A stretch of 64,000 nucleotides of DNA from Alterluteimonas quercicellularis (GTDB lineage: Bacteria; Pseudomonadota; Gammaproteobacteria; Xanthomonadales; Xanthomonadaceae). Position numbers and translations under genes: made by a program. Numbering within the stretch: the stretch's first letter is position 1; every line of letters starts with the position of its first letter. The stretch is from NCBI RefSeq assembly GCF_021191635.1, contig NZ_JAIWPR010000002.1, positions 186,001-250,000 on the forward strand, read 5' to 3'. The notes under the pieces were generated by a model that had not been told where the DNA came from, searched no databases, and saw only the letters and a list, made by a program, of their open reading frames with translations. Shown here piece by piece: positions 9,844 to 21,569 of this stretch.

Positions 9844-11066
9844 ACGCCGAATTCCCCACCCGCATCGCCTACGCCGAGGCCTGCGCCCTGATCGACGCCG
9901 CCGCCGCCCGCCGGCGCACGCCGGTGGAGCGCGTGGCGCTGGCCCGCGCGCACGGCCTGGTGCTGGCCGAGGACATCCGCGCCGGCCTGCGCCAGCCGCC
10001 GTTCGACAACTCGGCCATGGACGGCTACGTCTTCCGCCATGCCGATCTCGAGCGCGCGCTCGCGCAGGGCCTGGCGCTGGCCGGCGAACAGTACGCCGGG
10101 CTTTCGCTGGACCTGGAGGTCGCGCCCGGGACCTGCGTGCGCATCACCACCGGCGCGCCGCTGCCGCGCGGCGCCGACAGCGTGGTGATGAAGGAGAACG
10201 CGCAGGAGGCCGACGGGCGCGTGCGCATCCTCGAACCGCAGGCGGCCGGCCGCCACGTCCGCCGTGCCGGCGAGGACAGCGAGGTCGGCGACCTGCTGGC
10301 GCAGGCGGGCCAGGTGCTGACCCCGGCCCGGCTGGCCCTGTGCGCCTCGCAGGGCCTGGCCGAGCTGCCGGTCCGGCGCCGGCCCACCGTGGCGGTGTTC
10401 ACCACCGGCGACGAGCTGGCGGAGCCGGGCGCGCCGCTGCGCCCCGGCCAGATCTACAACTCCAACCGCGCGCAGCTGATGGCGCTGCTGCGCGACGCCG
10501 GCCTGGAGCCGACCGCCTGGCCGACGCTGCCCGACGACCCGGACCAGGTGTACTCGGCGCTGCTGCACGCCGGCCACGCCTTCGACCTCGTGCTCACCTG
10601 CGGCGGCGTCTCCGCCGGCGAGAAAGATCATCTGCCGGCGCTGCTGGCCGCGCGCGGCCGCGTGCTGTTCTGGAAGGCGCGGCTGAAGCCCGGCATGCCG
10701 GTGCTGCTGGCCGAGGGCGGCGCGCTCGGCGACGCCCTGTTCCTGTGCCTGCCGGGCAACCCGGTCTCCGTGCTCGCCACTTGGCTGGCGCTGGGCCGGC
10801 GGCTCGCCGACGGCCTCCAGGGCCGCGCCCCGCGGCCGCGCCGCTACGCGCGGCTGGCGCAGCCCTGGGACAAGCGGCACGAGCGGCTGGAGTTCCTGCG
10901 CGGCACGCTGGAGGAGCGCGGCGACGGCGTGGTGCGCGTGCATCCCAACCCGGCCGACGGCTCGCACCGCATGCGCGCGGCCGCCGACGCCGATGCGCTG
11001 ATCCTGCTGGAGGAGGGCGCGCGCGCCTATCCGGCCGACGCGGTGGTGGAGATCCTGGCGTACTGA
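9840..11066 (+). CDS. moeA: molybdopterin molybdenumtransferase MoeA
   Basis: MoeA inserts molybdate into adenylated molybdopterin. The 408 residues show the MoeA N-terminal domain (PPFDNSAMDGYVF, RITTGAPLPRGADSVVM). They also show the central MoCF-binding domain (FTTGDELAEPG, CGGVSAGEKDHLP, CLPGNPVSV) and the C-terminal beta-barrel. It is translationally coupled to mobA. moeB follows after a 180-base gap containing a REP pair, so moeB probably has its own promoter. Confidence 0.96.
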   Translation: MNAEFPTRIAYAEACALIDAAAARRRTPVERVALARAHGLVLAEDIRAGLRQPPFDNSAMDGYVFRHADLERALAQGLALAGEQYAGLSLDLEVAPGTCVRITTGAPLPRGADSVVMKENAQEADGRVRILEPQAAGRHVRRAGEDSEVGDLLAQAGQVLTPARLALCASQGLAELPVRRRPTVAVFTTGDELAEPGAPLRPGQIYNSNRAQLMALLRDAGLEPTAWPTLPDDPDQVYSALLHAGHAFDLVLTCGGVSAGEKDHLPALLAARGRVLFWKARLKPGMPVLLAEGGALGDALFLCLPGNPVSVLATWLALGRRLADGLQGRAPRPRRYARLAQPWDKRHERLEFLRGTLEERGDGVVRVHPNPADGSHRMRAAADADALILLEEGARAYPADAVVEILAY

Positions 11067-11084
11067 ACGCCGTCGCACGGTCTG

Positions 11085-11153
11085 TCGCGCGCGAGCGCGC
11101 TCCTACGGTGCCCGCAAGCGCTTCGCCCCTGTAGAGCGCACCCGCGCGCGACA
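11085..11153. repeat. pair of GTAG-headed REP elements
   Basis: A minus-orientation unit occupies 11085-11106, reading GTAGGAGCGCGC then GCGCGCGA on the minus strand. A degenerate plus unit at 11131-11153 starts GTAGAGCGC. The heads face each other across a 24-base spacer. The family recurs at least six more times in the window. The GTAG head is known for REP sequences mobilised by RAYT (TnpA_REP) transposases in Stenotrophomonas and relatives. Confidence 0.75.
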
Positions 11154-11234
11154 GGGCCCGAGCAAAGCCCGGGCTTGTACGAGGCCCGGAACGCAGAAAC
11201 CCGCCACCGGGTCGCCGGCGGCGCGGGCGACGGC

Positions 11235-11240
11235 GATAAT
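11235..11240 (+). promoter_or_regulatory. -10 element for leaderless moeB
   Basis: GATAAT sits exactly six bases before the moeB ATG (11247). Transcription would therefore start at or next to the A of the start codon. No ribosome-binding site precedes the ATG and no convincing -35 is visible. Confidence 0.4.
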
Positions 11241-11246
11241 GCGCGC

Positions 11247-12392
11247 ATGTCCGTTGCCGAGATCACGCCTGCCGAAATCACGCCCCGCGAGGCGCTGCGG
11301 CGCCAGCGCGCCGGGGCCCGGCTGATCGACGTGCGCGAGGCGCACGAGCGCGCGGCCGGCATGGCCGAGGGCGCCGACGGCATTGCCCTGGACGCGTTGG
11401 AGGGCGGCGCCGGCGAGGCGCTGCCCGACGGCGCCACCGAACTGCTGCTGATCTGCCAGTCCGGCGGCCGTTCGCTGCGCGCCGCGCAGCTGCTGGCCGC
11501 GCGCGGCTACGCCCGGGTGGCCTCGGTCAGCGGCGGCACCTCGCGCTGGCAGGCCGAAGGGCTGCCGATGACCGCGCCCGGCACCGATTTCGACGCCGAC
11601 TTCCACGAACGCTACGACCGCCACCTGCGGCTGCCGGAGATCGGCGCGGCCGGGCAGGCGCGCCTGGCCGAGGCGCGCGTGCTGCTGGTCGGCGCCGGCG
11701 GGCTGGGCTCGCCGGCGGCCTTCTACCTCGCCGCGGCCGGGGTGGGCACGCTGCGGCTGGTCGACGACGACGTGGTGGAGCGCAGCAACCTGCAGCGGCA
11801 GATCCTGCATGCCGAGGCGCGCATCGGCGCGCCCAAGGTGGCGTCGGCGGCGCAGGCCCTGGCCGCGCTCAACCCGCGCACGCGGGTGGAGGCGGTGGCC
11901 GAGCGCGCGACCTCCGCCAACATCGAGGCACTGCTGGCGGGCATGGACGTGGCGATCGACGGCGCCGACAACTTCCCGCTGCGCTACCTGCTCAACGACG
12001 CCTGCGTGAAGCTGGGCAAGCCGCTGGTCTACGGCGCCGTGCACCGCTTCGAGGGCCAGAGCAGCGTGTTCGACACTGCCGGCCGCCGAGGCGAGGCGCC
12101 GTGCTACCGCTGCCTGTTCCCCGAGCCGCCGCCGCCCGAGGCGGCACCGAACTGCGCCGAGGCCGGGGTGCTGGGGGTGCTGCCGGGCGTGATCGGCCTG
12201 ATCCAGGCGACCGAGGCGGTCAAGCTGTTGCTGGGCATCGGCGAACCGCTGCGCGGGCGCCTGCTGCACTTCGACGCGCTGGGCATGCGCTTCCGGGAGA
12301 CGCGGCTGCGCGCCGATCCCGACTGCCCGGTCTGCGCGCCGGGCCGGGCGTTCCCCGGCTACATCGACTACGCCGCGTTCTGCGCCGGGTAG
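11247..12392 (+). CDS. moeB: rhodanese-MoeB fusion, molybdopterin-synthase adenylyltransferase
   Basis: This protein adenylates the C-terminal glycine of a ubiquitin-like sulfur carrier (MoaD or ThiS), and the rhodanese domain may supply sulfur. In the 381 residues, a rhodanese domain covers about 10-105 with the canonical loop CQSGGRS. A ThiF/E1 domain follows with GAGGLGSPAAFYLAAAGVG, the catalytic-site region PVYG-type loop, and paired zinc ligands CYRC and CPVC. In most bacteria the rhodanese domain is absent or C-terminal. The stop TAG (12390-12392) lies inside the GTAG head of a REP element. The start is probably leaderless. Confidence 0.9.
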   Translation: MSVAEITPAEITPREALRRQRAGARLIDVREAHERAAGMAEGADGIALDALEGGAGEALPDGATELLLICQSGGRSLRAAQLLAARGYARVASVSGGTSRWQAEGLPMTAPGTDFDADFHERYDRHLRLPEIGAAGQARLAEARVLLVGAGGLGSPAAFYLAAAGVGTLRLVDDDVVERSNLQRQILHAEARIGAPKVASAAQALAALNPRTRVEAVAERATSANIEALLAGMDVAIDGADNFPLRYLLNDACVKLGKPLVYGAVHRFEGQSSVFDTAGRRGEAPCYRCLFPEPPPPEAAPNCAEAGVLGVLPGVIGLIQATEAVKLLLGIGEPLRGRLLHFDALGMRFRETRLRADPDCPVCAPGRAFPGYIDYAAFCAG

Positions 12393-12466
12393 GAGCGCGC
12401 TTGCGCGCGATGGCGTTTGCTCCGGATGCCGGACGGAAAGAGCTTCGCGCGCAAGCGCGCTCCTAC
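12389..12466. repeat. inverted REP pair between moeB and the LysR gene
   Basis: A plus unit at 12389-12415 starts GTAGGAGCGCGCTTGCGCGC and a minus unit at 12445-12466 mirrors it. The two form a long hairpin between convergent genes. The GTAG of the left unit contains the moeB stop TAG. The GTAG of the right unit contains the stop TAG of the LysR gene on the other strand. The element may also act as a bidirectional terminator. Confidence 0.8.
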
Positions 12467-13362
12467 AATTCCGCGTGCGGCGCGATCAGCGCGTGGAGCC
12501 AGTCGGTGAACACCCGCAGCAGCCGCGATTCGCGCTGGCGCGCCGGGAACAGCACCGTCGCCGGCAGGCTGGGCGGCGGGTGCGCGGGCAGCACCTCGGC
12601 CAGGCGGCCGTCGGCGAGCAGGTCGGCGACGTCGTAGCGCGGCACCTGGATCGCGCCAAGGCCGGCGAGCGCGCAGGCGATGTAGGTCTCGGCGTTTGCG
12701 ACCGCGACGCGCCCGCGCATCGGCCGCTCGACGACGCCGTGCGCGGTCGAGAACTCCCACGGCTCCGGCCGGCCGGTCGGGGCGTGGCCGAAGTGCACGG
12801 CCGGCAGCGCGGCGATGCCGTCCAGGTCGAGCGCGCCCGGGTGCCGCGCCAGCAGCGCCGGTGCCGCGCAGGTGACCTGGCGCAGGTGGCCCAGCGGCCG
12901 CGCGACCAGGTCCACGTCGCGCACCGGCCCCACCCGCAGCACGCAGTCGATGCCGTCGCCCACCAGGTCGCTGAGCCGGTCGCTGCCGCCGAGGTCGACG
13001 CGCACCTCCGGATAGTCGGCGAGGAAGCCCGGCAGCGCCGGCGCCACCAGCCGCCGCGCCATCCGCGCCGGCACCTCGACGCGCAGCAGCCCGGCGGGCC
13101 GGTCGCCGGCGCGGAACAGCTGCTCGATGCCGTCGGCGCCGGCGAGCAGGGCCTGGCAGCGCGCCCGCAGCAGTTCGCCGTCGCCGCTCAACCGCACCCG
13201 ACGGGTGGTGCGCTGGAACAGCTGCACACCCAGGTGCGCTTCCAGCTGGCGGACCGCGGCCGAGACCGAGGAGGGCGCCAGGCCGAGCAGTTCGGCGGCG
13301 CGGGTGAACCCGCCGCAGTCTGCGACCTGCTGGAAGACCCGGAGGTGGTGCAGGAGGTCCAT
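12463..13362 (-). CDS. LysR-family transcriptional regulator
   Basis: This is a DNA-binding regulator of 299 residues. The N-terminal winged helix (about 3-62) reads LRVFQQVADCGGFTRAAELL followed by APSSVSAAVRQLEAHLGVQL. The C-terminal effector-binding domain covers about 90-290. It is divergent from the SDR gene at 13465, with a 102-base shared promoter region, so the SDR gene is its likely target. The effector is not deducible. Its stop codon TAG lies in the GTAG head of a REP element shared with moeB. Confidence 0.9.
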   Translation of the reverse strand: MDLLHHLRVFQQVADCGGFTRAAELLGLAPSSVSAAVRQLEAHLGVQLFQRTTRRVRLSGDGELLRARCQALLAGADGIEQLFRAGDRPAGLLRVEVPARMARRLVAPALPGFLADYPEVRVDLGGSDRLSDLVGDGIDCVLRVGPVRDVDLVARPLGHLRQVTCAAPALLARHPGALDLDGIAALPAVHFGHAPTGRPEPWEFSTAHGVVERPMRGRVAVANAETYIACALAGLGAIQVPRYDVADLLADGRLAEVLPAHPPPSLPATVLFPARQRESRLLRVFTDWLHALIAPHAEL

Positions 13363-13464
13363 GCCGATTGTTCGGGCATTCCGAATTCAAATTCAGGATT
13401 GACTGTGTTTAAACGCGAAATCGCCGGTGGTCAACTGCCCGCTCATCCCACGAGGCGCGCTGCC

Positions 13465-14244
13465 ATGACCCGGATCGACCATTCCCTCGCCGGCAAGACC
13501 GTGCTGATCGCCGGCGGCGCCAAGAACCTGGGCGGCCTGATCGCCCGCGACCTGGCCGCTCACGGCGCCGCCGCCGTGCTGGTCCACCACCACGCAGGCG
13601 ACAGCCACGAGGCGGCGCAGGCGACGGTGCGCGAGGTCGAGGCGGCCGGCGCCCGTGCGCTGGCGGTGCAGGGCGACCTGACCCGCCCGGCCGAGGTCGC
13701 GCGCGTGTTCGACGCCGGCATCGAGGCCTTCGGCCGGATCGACATCGCCATCAACACCGTCGGCCGCGTGCTCAAGAAGCCGATCGTGGAGATCACCGAG
13801 GCCGAGTACGACGCGATGTTCGACGTCAACGCCAAGGCGGCGTTCTTCTTCCTGCAGGAGGCCGGCCGCAAGCTGGCCGACCACGGCAAGGCGCTGACCC
13901 TGGTGACCTCGCTGCTCGGCGCCTTCACCCCGTTCTACGCCGCCTACGCCGGCGCCAAGGCGCCGGTGGAGCACTTCACCCGCGCCGCGGCCAAGGAGTT
14001 CGGCGAGCGCGGGATCTCGGTGATGGCGGTGGGCCCGGGGCCGATGGACACGCCGTTCTTCTACGGCCAGGAGGGCGAGGACGCCGTCGCCTACCACCGC
14101 TCCGCCGCCGCGCTGTCGCCCTTCAGCCGCACCGGGCTCACCGACATCGAGGACATCGCGCCGCTGGTGCGGCATCTCGTGACCGAGGGCTGGTGGATGA
14201 CCGGGCAGACGATCCTGGTCAACGGCGGCTACACCACGAAGTAG
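13465..14244 (+). CDS. SDR-family oxidoreductase
   Basis: This is a short-chain dehydrogenase/reductase of 259 residues, probably NAD(P)-dependent. The cofactor motif is GGAKNLGGLIARDL, a variant of TGxxxGIG. The catalytic Ser is in VTSLLGAF and the catalytic Tyr/Lys pair is YAGAK. The C-terminus WWMTGQTILVNGGYTTK is typical. Substrate unknown. The gene is divergent from a LysR regulator that probably controls it. AT-rich bases around 13378-13425 (GAATTCAAATTC, GTTTAAAC) stand out from the GC-rich surroundings and probably carry the shared promoters. Confidence 0.9.
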   Translation: MTRIDHSLAGKTVLIAGGAKNLGGLIARDLAAHGAAAVLVHHHAGDSHEAAQATVREVEAAGARALAVQGDLTRPAEVARVFDAGIEAFGRIDIAINTVGRVLKKPIVEITEAEYDAMFDVNAKAAFFFLQEAGRKLADHGKALTLVTSLLGAFTPFYAAYAGAKAPVEHFTRAAAKEFGERGISVMAVGPGPMDTPFFYGQEGEDAVAYHRSAAALSPFSRTGLTDIEDIAPLVRHLVTEGWWMTGQTILVNGGYTTK

Positions 14245-14318
14245 CGCAGCGTACCGGTGGCCTTCACGCACGCGCGGGCAGGATCGTCGCTCCGTTCCGC
14301 TTCCTCCGGAGATGCCCC

Positions 14319-15365
14319 ATGCCGCGATGGCTACTGTGCCTGTGCCTGCTGCTGGCGACGCCGCTGGCCTGGGCGGCCGATCCCTGTCCGCTGCTGCGCG
14401 CGCAGACCGCATCGCCCGATCCCGGCACGCGCGTGGCCGCGGTCGCCTGCGAGGAGCACCAGCTCTGGCACCGGCCCTTCATCGACGCCGACGGCCGCGT
14501 GGCCGGCTCCGTGGTGCGCGAGGCGGAGACCGGCCTGCTGGCCAACGGCGAGCAGGCCTGGCGGCGCGTGGCCGGCTACTGGCGCGACAGCGGCCTGCTG
14601 CCGCGCGTGGCCGGGCGGCCCGGGGCGGGGGAGTGCGCCTACGCCGGCATGGGCGGCTACCCGTCGCCCGGCTGCCGCGCCTTCGTCGTCGACACGCCGT
14701 GGTCGGCCGCGTTCGTGTCCTGGGTGATGCGGCGCGCGGGCCTGCCTGGGTTCAACGGCTCGCCCAGCCACGTGGACTACGTGCGCGACGCCTACCGCGG
14801 GCCCGACGCCAGCGCCTATCTCGTCGCCGCGCCCGAATCGGCGCGCCTGCAGCGCGGCGACCTGCTGTGCTACGCACGCGCGGCCAACCGCAGCTTCGGC
14901 TTCGCCGGCCTCGCCCAGCTGCTCGCCGCCGGCGAGGACGGCCTGGGGATGCACTGCGACATCGTGGTGGGCGCGCAGCCGCGCGACGGCATGGCCTACC
15001 TGGTCGGCGGCAACGTCTTCGACGGCGTGACCCTGCGCATGCTGCCGCTGACCCCGGGCGGCCAGCTGCGGGCGCTGCCGACGCGGCAGCCGGGCGACGC
15101 GCCCTGCAGCCCGGAGCGGCCGGACCTGTGCAGCGCGAACCGCCAGGACTGGACCGTGCTGCTGCAGCTCAAGCCCGCGCAGGCGCTGGCGGGGCTGGCC
15201 CCCCCGCCGCCGTTGCCGTCGGCCGCGCCGGCGCCTTCCTCGCCGGCGTCGCCGGCCGGGTTGCCGGCGCAACCGCCGGGCACGCCGGCCGGGTGCTGCG
15301 TCTACTGCGTCGCCGGCGACACCCGGGTGCCGCGCTGCCCGAATCCCCGCGCCGGCGGCGGCTGA
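14319..15365 (+). CDS. DUF2272 secreted protein with Cys-rich tail
   Basis: This is an exported protein of unknown function with 348 residues. A Sec signal peptide covers about 1-20 (LLCLCLLLATPLAWAAD). The DUF2272 core follows, with WHRPFIDADGRV, YWRDSGLLPR, TPWSAAFVSWVMRRAGLPGF and the later histidine HCDIVVG; the fold is thought to resemble CHAP or NlpC/P60-type proteins. A Pro/Ala-rich linker (about 285-325) leads to a cysteine-rich end CCVYC...CP. The REP pair at 15384-15459 separates it from the convergent hydrolase gene. Confidence 0.82.
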   Translation: MPRWLLCLCLLLATPLAWAADPCPLLRAQTASPDPGTRVAAVACEEHQLWHRPFIDADGRVAGSVVREAETGLLANGEQAWRRVAGYWRDSGLLPRVAGRPGAGECAYAGMGGYPSPGCRAFVVDTPWSAAFVSWVMRRAGLPGFNGSPSHVDYVRDAYRGPDASAYLVAAPESARLQRGDLLCYARAANRSFGFAGLAQLLAAGEDGLGMHCDIVVGAQPRDGMAYLVGGNVFDGVTLRMLPLTPGGQLRALPTRQPGDAPCSPERPDLCSANRQDWTVLLQLKPAQALAGLAPPPPLPSAAPAPSSPASPAGLPAQPPGTPAGCCVYCVAGDTRVPRCPNPRAGGG

Positions 15366-15383
15366 TCCCGCCGCGCGGGGCTG

Positions 15384-15459
15384 GTAGGCGCGCGCTCGCG
15401 CGCGATGCTCTTTTCTTCCGGCCCACGAGATAAAGCATCGCGCGCGAGCGCGCTCCTAC
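15384..15459. repeat. inverted REP pair between convergent genes
   Basis: A plus unit at 15384-15410 (GTAGGCGCGCGCTCGCGCGC) and a minus unit at 15435-15459 are nearly perfect mirror images, including GATGCTC/GAGC-type flanks on the loop side. The whole region can fold as one long hairpin. It lies between the stops of the DUF2272 gene and the hydrolase gene and could terminate both. Confidence 0.8.
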
Positions 15460-15468
15460 GGTGAAGCG

Positions 15469-19145
<3,677 letters not shown>

Positions 19146-19147
19146 CG

Positions 19148-19395
19148 ATGCGCCGCCACCAGCCCGCACCACCGCCCGGCGCGCCGTCGCCGCGGCCCCT
19201 GCGCCGTCGCCGCCTGGGCGCCGGCATGCTCGCGCTGGCGCTGATCGTCGTGGTGCTGATGGGCATGCAGTGGTACCGCGGCCACCAGGTCTCCAGCTCC
19301 TGCACCGACAACGGCGGCCGCTGGGACGCCGAGCGCCAGCGCTGCACCTTCGGCGGCTCCGACCGCATCCCCGAACCTCCCGAGCCCGCCCCGCA

Positions 19396-19399
<4 letters not shown>
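19148..19399 (+). CDS. small single-pass membrane protein between guaB and guaA
   Basis: I do not recognise this 83-residue protein. It has an Arg/Pro-rich N-terminus (about 1-25), one membrane segment at about 28-46 ([18 protein letters not shown]), and a short tail outside with two cysteines in [15 protein letters not shown]. The Pro-rich end is EPPEPAPQ. The Arg-rich side predicts the N-terminus in the cytoplasm and the two-Cys tail in the periplasm, where a disulfide could form. It starts 2 bases after guaB, and its stop overlaps the guaA ATG (ATGA), so it is translated with the operon. Confidence 0.75.
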
Positions 19400-20964
<1,565 letters not shown>

Positions 20965-21086
20965 GGGCCGCCCGCCGGCCCCTCGCGCGAAGGGCCGGGC
21001 GCGCTGTGGCCGCGGCCCGGGGCAGGCGTCGCGCCTGATCCCGGACAAACGCCGGGCCGGGCGGCCGTCGATATCCAGAGACGAAG

Positions 21087-21136
21087 AAGGCCGGGAACGA
21101 TCGCGTTCCCGGCCTTCCGTGGTCCCCGAAGGGACC
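21087..21136. terminator. terminator hairpins between guaA and ssrA
   Basis: A 13-bp perfect stem AAGGCCGGGAACG/CGTTCCCGGCCTT spans 21087-21116 with loop ATCG. A second hairpin, GGTCCC-TTCG-GGGACC on the minus strand, spans 21121-21136 just past the mature tmRNA 3' end. On the minus strand the large stem is followed by the T-rich run TTCTTCGTCT. The pair probably ends ssrA transcription and may also stop guaA read-through. Confidence 0.6.
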
Positions 21137-21144
21137 TGCCCAAT

Positions 21145-21499
21145 TGGTGGAGGTGGGCGGAATCGAACCGCCGTCCGAAGGCACTCCATTCCCAGCACTA
21201 CATGCTTAGCTCACCGTTGGATCTCGTCCCGGAACAGCACGGTGTGCGAAGCGCATCCCGGGACCAGCCTGCTTTGTGTTGACCGGGGGCTGACAGGCGG
21301 CCACTCCCGGCGATTCCGTGATGATGACCCTACACCCACTAGCACGGACACAGACTGGGTTCGGGGCTAGGCCTTAAGCGGCCAGAGCGTAGTTGTCGTC
21401 GTTGGCAACTATGAGTTTGCCGCTGGATTAACGAGGAAAGCTGCCCCCTCGGCATGCGCCAGGCAATTTCGCGACCCCCGTCGAAGCCAGTGCACCCCC
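21145..21499 (-). ncRNA. ssrA: tmRNA (SsrA)
   Basis: The minus strand reads GGGGGTGCACTGGCTTCGAC at the 5' end and GGTTCGATTCCGCCCACC then TCCACCA at the 3' end. This is the tRNA-like acceptor and T-arm of a one-piece tmRNA, with CCA encoded. The tag reading frame runs from GCC at 21406 to TAA at 21374 and encodes ANDDNYALAA, very close to the E. coli tag ANDENYALAA. With SmpB (gene at 23813-24304) it rescues stalled ribosomes and marks the nascent protein for proteolysis. A promoter is visible at 21529-21556. Confidence 0.97.
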
Positions 21500-21528
21500 G
21501 GGAATGTCGTTTGTCGCCGACTTGGGTC

Positions 21529-21556
21529 AGTATAGGGGCCGGGAACAGGGACACAA
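21529..21556 (-). promoter_or_regulatory. ssrA promoter
   Basis: On the minus strand, TTGTGT (21556-21551) and TATACT (21534-21529) are 16 bases apart. Transcription would begin about 22 bases before the mature tmRNA end, leaving a leader for RNase P to remove. This promoter lies against the start region of the divergent histidine-kinase gene. Confidence 0.6.
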
Positions 21557-21569
21557 GCGCCGCCGGGCG

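Noticed and set aside
21145..21230. tRNA-like 3' end with CCA
   Set aside because: It is the tRNA-like domain of tmRNA, not a separate tRNA; the rest of the molecule and the tag frame are present.
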